Below are positions 1 to 8,953 of a stretch of 64,000 nt of DNA, piece after piece. The DNA lies in assembly GCF_013694365.1 (NCBI RefSeq), contig NZ_CP059275.1, forward strand, positions 62,001-126,000. The letters are read 5' to 3'. Position 1 is the stretch's first letter. The number at the start of each line of letters is the position of its first letter. A model generated the notes under the pieces. That model was not told the DNA's origin. It worked only from the letters and a program-made list of their open reading frames with translations, and did no database searches. Both the position numbers and the translations under genes were made by a program. This DNA comes from Limosilactobacillus reuteri (GTDB lineage Bacteria > Bacillota > Bacilli > Lactobacillales > Lactobacillaceae).

Positions 1-150
1 GCTATTGATAGCAACTCTAACTTTGGGAACGTTCTAAAGAGCTGGGCCAAAAACCGCATCGAACAACTTCCTTTATCCGTACACTTTATCGATAACGCAA
101 AAAGCTTCAAGAAATCTGTTAAGCACCATCTTTCTTACATTCACAAGTAG
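1..150 (+). CDS. 3' end of an unrecognised gene
   Basis: Reading frame 1 is open from the first base to a TAG at 148-150, giving the last 49 residues of a protein whose start lies outside the window. The fragment is basic, rich in Lys and His, and ends in SYIHK. I do not recognise a family. In lactobacilli fni often follows the phosphomevalonate kinase gene, but this tail does not look like that kinase. That it is the end of a real gene is supported by the exact stop-to-start join at 150/151. Confidence 0.6.
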   Translation, partial: AIDSNSNFGNVLKSWAKNRIEQLPLSVHFIDNAKSFKKSVKHHLSYIHK

Positions 151-1194
151 ATGGAATCACGTCATGCCCAACGAAAAAACGAACACCTTTCATTAGCTGC
201 CAAATATTATGACCAGGTTCATCAACATCATTATTTTGATCAAGTGCGTCTAATTCATGATAGCTTACCTGAAATGACAACAGATGATGTTGATTTGCAT
301 GTCCAGTTAGCTGATAATTTAGAAATTGAATGTCCTTTTTATATTGAGGCAATGACTGGCGGAAGTGATCAAGCCCTTAAAGTCAACCAACAACTTGCTC
401 AATTAGCTCATAAACACCATTTAGCAATGGCAACTGGATCTCTCAGTATTATTTCAAAAGACCCCCAATCCTTTTCGTCTTTTGAAATAATTCGCGAAGA
501 AAATCCAAACGGTATTATTTTTGCAAATTTAAGTGCAAATGCCAGTCTTGACCAAGCGATAAATGCTATTTCCCTTTTGAAGGCAAATGCCCTTGAACTG
601 CATATCAATGCGGCCCAAGAATTAATTATGCCTGAAGGTGATCGCGATTTTAATTGGTTGGATAACATCCAATACCTTGTCAGTGAACTAGAAGTCCCAG
701 TTATTGTAAAAGAGGTTGGCTTTGGAATGAGCAAAACGACGATTGCCAAACTGCAAACCCATGACGTTCACCTCATCAATGTTAGTGGACGTGGTGGGAC
801 AAACTTTGCAGCGATTGAGAATCGGCGTAACCATGATATTAATTTTGAGAGTTTATTGGACTGGGGACAAACAACTCCCGAATCACTATTGGAAGCTCAT
901 TCAATTCGGCGCGGTAAAACTGAAATTATTGCCTCTGGCGGAATTACTTCTCCCCTCGATGTTATCAAGGCTGGTGTATTAGGCGCCCGGGCAGTTGGTG
1001 TTGCCGGTTACTTCCTCAATATTCTTCAAAATGAAGGCTATGAAGCATTAGACCAAACGCTCGGTGAATGGCAAGTGATTGTCAAACGCTTGCTCGCGCT
1101 CCTTGGTTGCTCATCATTTACCGAGCTTTCACGTGTTGAATATGTTTTAGGAACAGACTTACTATCATATGCTCGTCAACGACACTTACGCTAA
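151..1194 (+). CDS. fni: Type 2 isopentenyl-diphosphate delta-isomerase
   Basis: This 347-residue protein has the usual length for the FMN- and NADPH-dependent type 2 isomerase, which interconverts isopentenyl and dimethylallyl diphosphate at the end of the mevalonate route. Visible family marks are EAMTGGS near residue 67, which helps bind FMN and substrate; the glycine-rich SGRGGTNFAAIENRR segment near residue 214; and the phosphate-binding ASGGI segment near residue 265. It supplies the allylic primer for undecaprenyl carrier lipid and other isoprenoids. Other mevalonate genes are not in the window. The identification is firm. Confidence 0.95.
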   Translation: MESRHAQRKNEHLSLAAKYYDQVHQHHYFDQVRLIHDSLPEMTTDDVDLHVQLADNLEIECPFYIEAMTGGSDQALKVNQQLAQLAHKHHLAMATGSLSIISKDPQSFSSFEIIREENPNGIIFANLSANASLDQAINAISLLKANALELHINAAQELIMPEGDRDFNWLDNIQYLVSELEVPVIVKEVGFGMSKTTIAKLQTHDVHLINVSGRGGTNFAAIENRRNHDINFESLLDWGQTTPESLLEAHSIRRGKTEIIASGGITSPLDVIKAGVLGARAVGVAGYFLNILQNEGYEALDQTLGEWQVIVKRLLALLGCSSFTELSRVEYVLGTDLLSYARQRHLR

Positions 1195-1683
1195 ATGGTG
1201 ATTGAAGTGAATAAAATTAATTGGGGCAAATCAATTACAGTTGGTATAACGGCTGGTCTTGTTGCCGGCCTTGTTAAACTTGGTTGGGAAAATATTCTCC
1301 CACCACGGACACCAGAGCGAGATCAAACAAACCCACCACAAAAAATGCTTGAGCAATTTGGCGTTCCAACACAGATTACACATGCTACTTATACCTATTC
1401 CGGCCAACAGTTGCCATGGGTAAGCTATGTTGTTCACTTTAGTTTCTCAGCTGGTTTTGGAGTTCTCTATAGTATCGGTGGACAGTTAGCGCCGTGGATC
1501 AAAAAAGGCGATGGAATACCATTCGGGATTGCTGTTTGGGATTTCTTCCACCTCAAGTTAATGCCATTAATGGGAACAGTGCCTGCTGCAAAAGATCAAC
1601 CACTTGAAGAACATGTTTCTGAATTTTTAGGACATGCAATCTGGATGTGGACGATTGATGCATTAATAAAAAGTAAAAAATAA
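1195..1683 (+). CDS. YagU-like (DUF1440) membrane protein
   Basis: The 162-residue product resembles the YagU/DUF1440 inner-membrane family, whose E. coli member has been linked to acid resistance. The opening segment (GITAGLVAGLVKLGWENILPP) is a glycine-rich membrane helix followed by a PPRTPERDQTNPP loop typical of the family. Two more hydrophobic stretches follow, around residues 75-95 and 105-125, and a short Lys-rich tail ends the protein. The start is ATG at 1195, but a GTG three codons in could also serve. The role in this organism is unknown. Confidence 0.8.
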   Translation: MVIEVNKINWGKSITVGITAGLVAGLVKLGWENILPPRTPERDQTNPPQKMLEQFGVPTQITHATYTYSGQQLPWVSYVVHFSFSAGFGVLYSIGGQLAPWIKKGDGIPFGIAVWDFFHLKLMPLMGTVPAAKDQPLEEHVSEFLGHAIWMWTIDALIKSKK

Positions 1684-1691
1684 AAATAATA

Positions 1692-1705
1692 AAAGAGGCT
1701 GGGAA
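1692..1705 (+). repeat. Left terminal inverted repeat of the IS
   Basis: AAAGAGGCTGGGAA matches the reverse complement of 3492-3505 at all 14 positions. Confidence 0.9.
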
Positions 1706-1724
1706 AAAACTCCTAGTCCAAAAT

Positions 1725-1770
1725 AAAAACCGGATGATGAATTTTTTGAACAATTCATCATCCGGTTTTT
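1725..1770 (+). terminator. Hairpin upstream of the transposase frame
   Basis: The arms 1725-1743 and 1752-1770 pair perfectly over 19 bp around the 8-base loop TTTTGAAC, and the right arm ends in a run of five T. Such structures just inside IS ends can stop outside transcription from entering the transposase gene. The structure is visible; the function is inferred. Confidence 0.75.
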
Positions 1771-1838
1771 ATGTACACAGGAAATCGTTCCTGATATGAT
1801 GTAATTACCCCTAAAAACAACCAAAGGGAGCGATTTCC

Positions 1839-3426
1839 ATGTATCAAAATTATACCATAGGACAAACCGAATTCGTACTAAACTATAACTATGATTTACC
1901 ACAAAATCATATTGCGCGGCTAATTAGTGATTTTGTCGACTCGATTCCACAAAATGTGCTATTAGAAGATTCAGGAGCGGCTACCGGCCGCCCTTCATCG
2001 CATCCAGCAATTATGCTTAAGATTCTCTTGTTTGCCTACGCACGTCAAACTTATTCTGGAAGAAAGATTGAAATGATGTTGGATGAGAACCTGCCAATGC
2101 GTTGGTTAGCCCATGATTATACTTATAGCTACCATACCATCAATAACTTTCGACGCAGTCAGTACGCTAGTAAGCTAATTAAACATGCCTTTGTCTACTT
2201 TACCATGGCTTTGAAAGATCACGGACTAATTCAAAATGATGCAGTTTTTATCGATGGGACCAAGGTAGAAGCCGATGCCAATAAATATTCATTTACTTGG
2301 CGGCGGGCGGTTGAAAAGTATCACGCTAAGTTAAGAGAAAAGACGAGTAAGCTTTATGGGGAACTAGTAGAAAAACAAGTGGTGCAAGAAATGGCACCCG
2401 AGCTGGTTACTTCTGCCGAAGGCATGGAAGTAATGAAACAAGAGCTTGCGGAGAAAATCATTAAGTTAGATGAATAGATTAAGCAAGAATCAAAAATCAT
2501 CAAAGGTGGTTCAGTTAGAAAACGGCGCCATCAATTAAGCAACGACCTAATTCCGCGTGCCAAAAAGTATGAACGTACCGAAGATATCTTCCAAGGTCGT
2601 AATAGCTATTTCAAGACTGATCATGATGCGACTTTTATGTGTATGAAGGAAGATCCGATGATGAATCGGGAGTTGAAGCCCGGCTATAACCTGCAAATCG
2701 CTACACATAAGCAATTTGTCCTTGATTACGGGCTGTTTTCAAATCCAACTGACACCAGGACCTTAGTGCCATCCCTTACCCAGTTTCATGCTTTAGATTT
2801 CTTTAAGCATATCGTTGCCGATGCCGGTTATGGTAGTGAGTACAATTATACAATGATTCTTGATCGGTTTGAAAAGCGGCCGGTTATCCCATACACCACC
2901 TATCAAAAGGAACAGAAACGTAAATTTAAAAACGATCCAACTAAATCACAAAATTGGCAGTATAATGCCGAGGATGATTACTACATCGATCATTTAGGAG
3001 TCCGTTTTAGCTTTTATCGTTATAGTAAGCGAACCGATAAATATGGTTTCGAACGTGGTTTCAAACTCTATCGAGCGGATAAGCACCAACTGTCAGTGCA
3101 ATTGGATGAGTTGGCAAAAACACCAGGTGGTCGTCAACGCTATATGAAGGTTAACCCAACCTGGAATTATTACAAGGCTAAAGTTAAAGATGCCCTCTCA
3201 AGTGACGAAGGCAAGGCAATTTATCGTCGACGGAAGTTCGACGTTGAGCCAGTCTTTGGTCACATGAAGAGGGATTTTGGCATACGCCGAACTCATCTCC
3301 GTGGCCAAGGGGCTGTGGAAAATGACATTGGGGCTAGCCCTGGTGGCATTAAATCTAACGAAACTTGGCCAATCAATTAGTCGATTGGCGACTAATTTTA
3401 TAAATAATTTAAAATTCGGACTATGA
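1839..3426 (+). pseudogene. IS1182-family transposase with a nonsense codon and a frameshift
   Basis: Frame from ATG 1839 stops at TAG 2475-2477. The same frame then continues without further stops into recognisable transposase sequence (SVRKRRHQLSND, TFMCMKEDPMMNRELKPGYN), so the TAG is a point nonsense change. Near the 3' end, the four G at 3330-3333 put the reading frame into a false tail (GASPGGIKSNETWPIN). Dropping one G restores a natural tail, LALVALNLTKLGQSISRL, ending at TGA 3424-3426. The ancestral protein would be about 529 residues. With both lesions the element should not make a full transposase. Confidence 0.85.
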
Positions 3427-3461
3427 TTTTTGAATCGATCAAAAATCATAGTCCGGATTTT
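3411..3461 (+). terminator. Hairpin at the 3' end of the transposase
   Basis: The arms 3411-3433 and 3439-3461 pair over 23 positions with one T/G wobble, around the 5-base loop ATCGA, and the right arm ends in TTTT. The ancestral transposase stop (TGA at 3424-3426) lies inside the left arm. It looks like an intrinsic terminator that works in both directions. Confidence 0.75.
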
Positions 3462-3491
3462 ACTGTTAGAGAACCAAGAATTAATAGTTAA

Positions 3492-3505
3492 TTCCCAGCC
3501 TCTTT
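3492..3505 (-). repeat. Right terminal inverted repeat of the IS
   Basis: TTCCCAGCCTCTTT is the exact reverse complement of 1692-1705. The next base begins the ATG of a repeated copy of the transposase 5' ORF, so the native right flank is absent. Confidence 0.9.
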
Positions 3506-4144
3506 ATGTATCAAAATTATACCATAGGACAAACCGAATTCGTACTAAACTATAACTATGATTTACCACAAAATCATATTGCGCGGCTAATTAGTGATTT
3601 TGTCGACTCGATTCCACAAAATGTGCTATTAGAAGATTCAGGAGCGGCTACCGGCCGCCCTTCATCGCATCCAGCAATTATGCTTAAGATTCTCTTGTTT
3701 GCCTACGCACGTCAAACTTATTCTGGAAGAAAGATTGAAATGATGTTGGATGAGAACCTGCCAATGCGTTGGTTAGCCCATGATTATACTTATAGCTACC
3801 ATACCATCAATAACTTTCGACGCAGTCAGTACGCTAGTAAGCTAATTAAACATGCCTTTGTCTACTTTACCATGGCTTTGAAAGATCACGGACTAATTCA
3901 AAATGATGCAGTTTTTATCGATGGGACCAAGGTAGAAGCCGATGCCAATAAATATTCATTTACTTGGCGGCGGGCGGTTGAAAAGTATCACGCTAAGTTA
4001 AGAGAAAAGACGAGTAAGCTTTATGGGGAACTAGTAGAAAAACAAGTGGTGCAAGAAATGGCACCCGAGCTGGTTACTTCTGCCGAAGGCATGGAAGTAA
4101 TGAAACAAGAGCTTGCGGAGAAAATCATTAAGTTAGATGAATAG
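3506..4144 (+). CDS. IS1182 transposase N-terminal fragment (repeat of 1839-2477)
   Basis: This segment is identical to 1839-2477: the start-to-nonsense-codon part of the transposase, 212 residues. It holds the N-terminal DNA-binding region (SSHPAIMLKILLFAYARQTYSGRKIE) and the first catalytic stretch (AVFIDGTKVEADANKYSF, around residues 131-148, where an Asp of the DDE set is expected). It begins exactly at the ATG and ends exactly at the TAG. That makes it a second listing of an ORF inside the element above, not a second genomic copy. Confidence 0.85.
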   Translation: MYQNYTIGQTEFVLNYNYDLPQNHIARLISDFVDSIPQNVLLEDSGAATGRPSSHPAIMLKILLFAYARQTYSGRKIEMMLDENLPMRWLAHDYTYSYHTINNFRRSQYASKLIKHAFVYFTMALKDHGLIQNDAVFIDGTKVEADANKYSFTWRRAVEKYHAKLREKTSKLYGELVEKQVVQEMAPELVTSAEGMEVMKQELAEKIIKLDE

Positions 4145-4864
4145 ATGAATCGGGAGTTGAAGCCCGGCTATAACCTGCAAATCGCTACACATAAGCAATT
4201 TGTCCTTGATTACGGGCTGTTTTCAAATCCAACTGACACCAGGACCTTAGTGCCATCCCTTACCCAGTTTCATGCTTTAGATTTCTTTAAGCATATCGTT
4301 GCCGATGCCGGTTATGGTAGTGAGTACAATTATACAATGATTCTTGATCGGTTTGAAAAGCGGCCGGTTATCCCATACACCACCTATCAAAAGGAACAGA
4401 AACGTAAATTTAAAAACGATCCAACTAAATCACAAAATTGGCAGTATAATGCCGAGGATGATTACTACATCGATCATTTAGGAGTCCGTTTTAGCTTTTA
4501 TCGTTATAGTAAGCGAACCGATAAATATGGTTTCGAACGTGGTTTCAAACTCTATCGAGCGGATAAGCACCAACTGTCAGTGCAATTGGATGAGTTGGCA
4601 AAAACACCAGGTGGTCGTCAACGCTATATGAAGGTTAACCCAACCTGGAATTATTACAAGGCTAAAGTTAAAGATGCCCTCTCAAGTGACGAAGGCAAGG
4701 CAATTTATCGTCGACGGAAGTTCGACGTTGAGCCAGTCTTTGGTCACATGAAGAGGGATTTTGGCATACGCCGAACTCATCTCCGTGGCCAAGGGGCTGT
4801 GGAAAATGACATTGGGGCTAGCCCTGGTGGCATTAAATCTAACGAAACTTGGCCAATCAATTAG
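4145..4864 (+). CDS. IS1182 transposase C-terminal fragment (repeat of 2661-3380)
   Basis: This segment is identical to 2661-3380, from an internal ATG to the stop of the frameshifted tail, 239 residues. It carries the second half of the DDE catalytic domain: HIVADAGYGSEYNY near residue 49, where the second catalytic Asp is expected, and RRRKFDVEPVFGHMKRDFG near residue 201, with the likely catalytic Glu. The last 17 residues are out of the family's frame. The 183 bases that separate the two ORFs in the element are missing here. Confidence 0.85.
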   Translation: MNRELKPGYNLQIATHKQFVLDYGLFSNPTDTRTLVPSLTQFHALDFFKHIVADAGYGSEYNYTMILDRFEKRPVIPYTTYQKEQKRKFKNDPTKSQNWQYNAEDDYYIDHLGVRFSFYRYSKRTDKYGFERGFKLYRADKHQLSVQLDELAKTPGGRQRYMKVNPTWNYYKAKVKDALSSDEGKAIYRRRKFDVEPVFGHMKRDFGIRRTHLRGQGAVENDIGASPGGIKSNETWPIN

Positions 4865-7054
4865 ATGATTACATTTGATGAACAACAACGTGTTTTTCAC
4901 TTAAAAAATAAAGAAATTTCCTATTTATTTTCAATAGAAGAGGGAAATATCCTCAGTCACCTTTATTTTGGACCGGCAATTCGTAACTACCATGATGAAC
5001 GCCGATATCCACGAGTTGATCGTGGATTTTCAGGGAACCTTCCTGGATCGATGGACCGAACTTACTCTAAAGATGATTTGTTGCAGGAGTATTCGGGAAA
5101 CAATACCGGAGACTATCGTGTGCCTGCAATTATTATCAAAACAGAAAATGGTTCACGACTGACTGATTTCCGTTACAAGTCTTATAAGATTTTACCGGGG
5201 AAGCCCAAACTAGCTGGGTTACCTGCATCTTATGTTAAAAGTGATAAAGAAGCAGAAACATTGGAAGTTACTTTGGTTGATGAAACAATCGGTGCACAAC
5301 TTATTCTTTCATACACTATCTATAACGAACGGCCGGTTATTACACGGAATGCGCGGTTAGTAAACACAAGCAATCAAGAATTACGAATTGAAAAGATTGC
5401 CTCAATGCAACTGGATTTAACTAAACATGATTATGACGTTATCTCCGTTCCAGGCCAATACGCTCTTGAACGACAACCTGAACGACAAGAATTACGTCGG
5501 GGAATAACAGAATTTTCTAGCCGTCGAAATTCTAGTTCTCATCATATGAATCCGTTTGTGGCCTTGGTTGACAAGAACACCGATGAATTTCAGGGAAATG
5601 CTTTGGGAGTGCTCCTTGTCTACTCAGGTAATCACCAGTTTACCTTGGAAAAAGATCAGATCGACCAGATTCGCTTAATAACTGGAATTAATGATTATAA
5701 CTTTGAATGGGTTCTTGAACCGGGAAAAGATTTTCAGACACCTGAAGCAATCATGGGCTTTAGTCAGCGTGGCTTAAATGGGATGTCACAAGTATTCCAT
5801 AAGTTATTACGAGACCGGGTTGCTCGCGGTAAGTATCAATATGCAGACCGACCAATTGTTATTAATAACTGGGAAGCGACCTTCTTTGACTTTGATGATA
5901 AGAAGTTAGACCAAATTATTGATGAAGCAAAGCCATTGGGAATTGAAATGTTTGTTCTTGATGACGGCTGGTTTGGCCACCGGAATGATGATAATTCATC
6001 GCTTGGTGATTGGTTTGTTAACCAGGATAAGCTTACTGGTGGATTAAAGCGGGTAGCAGACCGGACCCACGAGCATTGCATGAAATTTGGTCTCTGGTTT
6101 GAGCCAGAAATGATTTCAGTTGACTCTAAGTTATATAAGGAACATCCAGACTATGCCTTACATGAACCAAACCGTGGAATGACACTTTCTCGTAATCAAT
6201 TAGTGCTAGACTTTAGCCGTAAAGAAGTCGTTGATAATATTTACAATCAAATGTGCTTAATTTTAGATAAGGTGCCACTTGACTATATTAAATGGGACTT
6301 CAACCGTAATCTTACTGAGGTCTTCTCTAGCGCAGCGGATGCAGAACATCAAGGAGAAGTTAGCCACCGTTATGTTTTAGGTTTATATGACTTAATGGAG
6401 CGGTTAGTTACCCGTTATCCTAATATCTTGTTTGAAGGCTGTTCTGGCGGTGGTGGCCGCTTTGATGCTGGTATTCTTTACTACATGCCGCAAAGTTGGC
6501 CATCAGATGATACAGACGCGGTTGAACGTTTAAAGATTCAATACGGAACATCTTTAACTTATCCAATCTCATCTATGACGGCGCATGTATCGGTTTCACC
6601 TAACCAGCAAACTGGCCGTTCTACCAGTTTTAAGATGCGGGGCGATGTTGCCATGAGTGGGGTCTTTGGATATGAACTTGACTTAGCAGATTTGACTGAA
6701 GAGGATCGGCAAATGGTAAAGGAACAGATCAAATTTTATAAGGCTCACCGCCACTTAATTCAATATGGTGACTTTATTCGCTTAGAAAGTCCTTTTGATA
6801 GCAATACAGTCGCCTGGGAATTTGTCAGTCCGGATAAGTCAGAAGCACTGCTATTTATGTTTAAGCAGTTGCATACTAACCGTTTTGAAATTAATAATAC
6901 CAAGATGGCAGGGCTTGATCCAACAATTGATTATCATGATGAAATGACTGATAAGACTTATGGTGGAGATGAATTGATGAATGTCGGTTTGTTCCGTGAC
7001 CCGACTCGTACGGGGGACTTCACTTCCGAAGTGCATTACTTTAAAGGTAAATAA
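4865..7054 (+). CDS. aga: Alpha-galactosidase, GH36
   Basis: The 729-residue enzyme hydrolyses terminal alpha-1,6-galactose from melibiose, raffinose and stachyose. Length and layout fit the tetrameric bacterial GH36 group: an N-terminal beta-sandwich, a central barrel and a C-terminal sheet. The nucleophile is Asp478 in DYIKWDFNR and the acid/base is Asp548 in WPSDDTDA; both positions match those known for the Geobacillus enzyme. FVLDDGWFG near residue 364 and the glycine-rich GCSGGGGRFD near residue 523 line the active site. No signal peptide is seen, so it acts in the cytoplasm. The next gene is a LacI-type regulator, a plausible controller. Confidence 0.95.
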   Translation: MITFDEQQRVFHLKNKEISYLFSIEEGNILSHLYFGPAIRNYHDERRYPRVDRGFSGNLPGSMDRTYSKDDLLQEYSGNNTGDYRVPAIIIKTENGSRLTDFRYKSYKILPGKPKLAGLPASYVKSDKEAETLEVTLVDETIGAQLILSYTIYNERPVITRNARLVNTSNQELRIEKIASMQLDLTKHDYDVISVPGQYALERQPERQELRRGITEFSSRRNSSSHHMNPFVALVDKNTDEFQGNALGVLLVYSGNHQFTLEKDQIDQIRLITGINDYNFEWVLEPGKDFQTPEAIMGFSQRGLNGMSQVFHKLLRDRVARGKYQYADRPIVINNWEATFFDFDDKKLDQIIDEAKPLGIEMFVLDDGWFGHRNDDNSSLGDWFVNQDKLTGGLKRVADRTHEHCMKFGLWFEPEMISVDSKLYKEHPDYALHEPNRGMTLSRNQLVLDFSRKEVVDNIYNQMCLILDKVPLDYIKWDFNRNLTEVFSSAADAEHQGEVSHRYVLGLYDLMERLVTRYPNILFEGCSGGGGRFDAGILYYMPQSWPSDDTDAVERLKIQYGTSLTYPISSMTAHVSVSPNQQTGRSTSFKMRGDVAMSGVFGYELDLADLTEEDRQMVKEQIKFYKAHRHLIQYGDFIRLESPFDSNTVAWEFVSPDKSEALLFMFKQLHTNRFEINNTKMAGLDPTIDYHDEMTDKTYGGDELMNVGLFRDPTRTGDFTSEVHYFKGK

Positions 7055-8074
7055 ATGACTGGTATCAGAAAAATAGCACGTGAGGCTGGTGTATCTCCTG
7101 CCAGCGTTTCACGTGTCTTAAGCAATGATTCATCTTTTTCAGTAGGTGAACAAACAAGAGCACGAATTAAAAAAGTAGCAGCAAAGTATAATTACCATCC
7201 CCACCTAAACAGGACCGTTACTCCGCCGCCAACTCCTCGTTCAATTCTAGTGCTTACAACTCATTCGCTCGAGACAGAAGCTCATGACCCTTATTTCATT
7301 CAAGTCCATGATGGAATTATTCAGGAAGCTTCCAAGCAAAACATTCAAATCAAAGCTTTTGTTCGTTTTCCCAATAAAGCCTTTCAATTTACTGACGCTC
7401 AAAAATATGATGGCGTAATTGTTGCCGGAGTTTTTACGCAAGAATTCTACGCTAATTTAGCTAAAAACAATCCCCATATCGTTTTAATTGACGACTATCG
7501 ATATCTCCCCGCTTACGATATTATCCGTAATTCGTATTTTGAAGCCACTCAGATCGTTCTTGATCAGTTACTAGAAAATGGACTTAATAAAATCGCCTTT
7601 ATCGGTGGAAATATTCATCCCATGAATAATAATGGCGAAACGACAGACTCGTATCAAGATATTCGAGCTAAGGCCTATTTGATGTGGACAAGACTTCATA
7701 ATATTTCTCCATTGATTGTCCTTAATGGGTGGACTCCTAAAGATGGCTTTGACAGCATGAATACTCTTTTGAAAGATAATTTTCAGGCCGCCTTAATAGC
7801 TAGTGACCAACTAACTATCGGCGCATATCGAGCCCTGAAGCAACACCAGCTTAAAGTTCCTCAAGACCTTCAAATTATTAGCTATAATGATTCGGATATT
7901 GCTGAATATTTAGTTCCGTCTCTTTCATCAATCAATCCAGCGAGTTTTTTAATGGGGACAATAGCAGTTCAAAGACTAGTCCACCGTCTGAATAATCCAA
8001 ATGAAATCCCTATTCATATTAATTTGCCTGCCAAAGCCACTTGGCGCGAAAGTTCAGAAATTAATTTGAATTAG
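7055..8074 (+). CDS. LacI-family transcriptional regulator
   Basis: The 339-residue protein opens with a classic LacI helix-turn-helix (IRKIAREAGVSPASVSRVLS, residues 4-23) and a hinge region ending around residue 60. A periplasmic-binding-protein-like sensor domain follows, with IIIRNSY-type linker sequence and ASDQLTIGAYRAL near residue 248. It sits between an alpha-galactosidase and a fructokinase, so control of galactoside or sucrose-family sugar genes is likely. The effector cannot be read from sequence. The family call is secure; the regulon is inference from neighbours. Confidence 0.9.
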   Translation: MTGIRKIAREAGVSPASVSRVLSNDSSFSVGEQTRARIKKVAAKYNYHPHLNRTVTPPPTPRSILVLTTHSLETEAHDPYFIQVHDGIIQEASKQNIQIKAFVRFPNKAFQFTDAQKYDGVIVAGVFTQEFYANLAKNNPHIVLIDDYRYLPAYDIIRNSYFEATQIVLDQLLENGLNKIAFIGGNIHPMNNNGETTDSYQDIRAKAYLMWTRLHNISPLIVLNGWTPKDGFDSMNTLLKDNFQAALIASDQLTIGAYRALKQHQLKVPQDLQIISYNDSDIAEYLVPSLSSINPASFLMGTIAVQRLVHRLNNPNEIPIHINLPAKATWRESSEINLN

Positions 8075-8953
8075 ATGTTATTAGGAAGTATTGAAGCTGG
8101 CGGTACTAAGTTTGTCTGTGCTGTCGGTGACGAAAATTTTAATGAAATTGATAAAAAAATCATCCCTACAACCACCCCCGAAGAAACTTTAGGGGCTTCA
8201 ATTGAATTTTTTAAGCAGTACCCTGAACTAGCTGCACTTTCAATTGCCAGTTTTGGACCAATTGATACTAATCCGGCTAGTGAAAAGTACGGTTATATTA
8301 CTGATACTCCTAAAGTTAAGTGGCAAAATTGCAATTTTGTCGGCACAATGACTGACGCCCTCAATATTCCCGTCTACTGGACAACGGACGTCAATGGTTC
8401 GGTTTACGGTGAATATGTCAATTTAAAAGATAAGTATGATAATCCGGCCTTGGTTTACTATACCCTTGGAACTGGCGTGGGTGCTGGAGCAATTCAAAAT
8501 GGCCGCTTTATTGGTGGAATTAGTACCCCTGAAATGGGCCACGTTCGCTTACAACGCCACCCAGCTGATCTAAACTTTACTGGTATCTGCCCTTACCACC
8601 ACGATTGCTTGGAAGGATTGGTAGCTGGACCAACTTTCAAGGCGCGGCTCGGTATTAGCGGCGAAGATGTTCCTGATAATCACCCTGTTTGGGATATCAT
8701 GGCATATTACGTTGCACAAGCGGCAGTTCAGGTAACTGCCATTTTGCGGCCACAAAAAATTATCTTCGGTGGAAGTGTTTCGCGCCCAGCCTTTCTTGAA
8801 CGGGTTCGGAAGCAATTTGCAATGTTATGGAATGATTATCTTCCAGTTGGATCGCTCGATGAATATATTGTCAACCCTTCTGTTCCAGGAAATGGCTCTG
8901 CTACTCTCGGTAATTTTGCATTGGCTAAACACTTAATCGAAACAAATAAATAA
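8075..8953 (+). CDS. scrK: Fructokinase, ROK family
   Basis: The 292-residue kinase phosphorylates fructose at C6 using ATP. The N-terminal phosphate loop GSIEAGGTKFVCAV and the GTGVGAGAI segment near residue 131 are ROK marks. The zinc-binding stretch keeps its His and Cys ligands (GHVRLQRHP, then CPYHHDCLEG, roughly residues 152-190), which is characteristic of the ScrK/Gmk-type fructokinases and less so of glucokinases. Free fructose from sucrose or raffinose breakdown is the probable substrate, which fits the alpha-galactosidase nearby. Confidence 0.92.
   Translation: MLLGSIEAGGTKFVCAVGDENFNEIDKKIIPTTTPEETLGASIEFFKQYPELAALSIASFGPIDTNPASEKYGYITDTPKVKWQNCNFVGTMTDALNIPVYWTTDVNGSVYGEYVNLKDKYDNPALVYYTLGTGVGAGAIQNGRFIGGISTPEMGHVRLQRHPADLNFTGICPYHHDCLEGLVAGPTFKARLGISGEDVPDNHPVWDIMAYYVAQAAVQVTAILRPQKIIFGGSVSRPAFLERVRKQFAMLWNDYLPVGSLDEYIVNPSVPGNGSATLGNFALAKHLIETNK

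Larger units (their letters stand above)
1692..3505 (+). mobile_element. IS1182-type insertion sequence, complete but degenerate
   Basis: The element is bounded by a perfect 14-bp terminal inverted repeat, AAAGAGGCTGGGAA at 1692-1705 and its complement at 3492-3505. Between the ends are a 5' hairpin, one transposase reading frame interrupted by a stop and a frameshift, and a 3' hairpin. The transposase start (MYQNYTIGQTEF) and the DDE-type region later on fit the IS1182 family. Eight bases (1684-1691) precede the left repeat and could be flank or target-site sequence. The right flank is lost, so no target duplication can be checked. This is the only part of the window that keeps non-coding DNA. 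Confidence 0.88.

Noticed and set aside
119..352. Minus-strand ORFs such as the 77-residue one here and others longer than 100 residues (for example 408-749, 20417-20806, 55001-55384)
   Set aside because: All lie wholly or almost wholly within well-identified plus-strand genes, have no recognisable domain and are explained as shadow frames.
1839..4864. Two tandem IS1182 copies or a recent IS duplication
   Set aside because: The second copy starts and ends exactly at ORF borders and lacks terminal repeats, hairpins and the bases between the ORFs. It is a repeated listing, not a second element.
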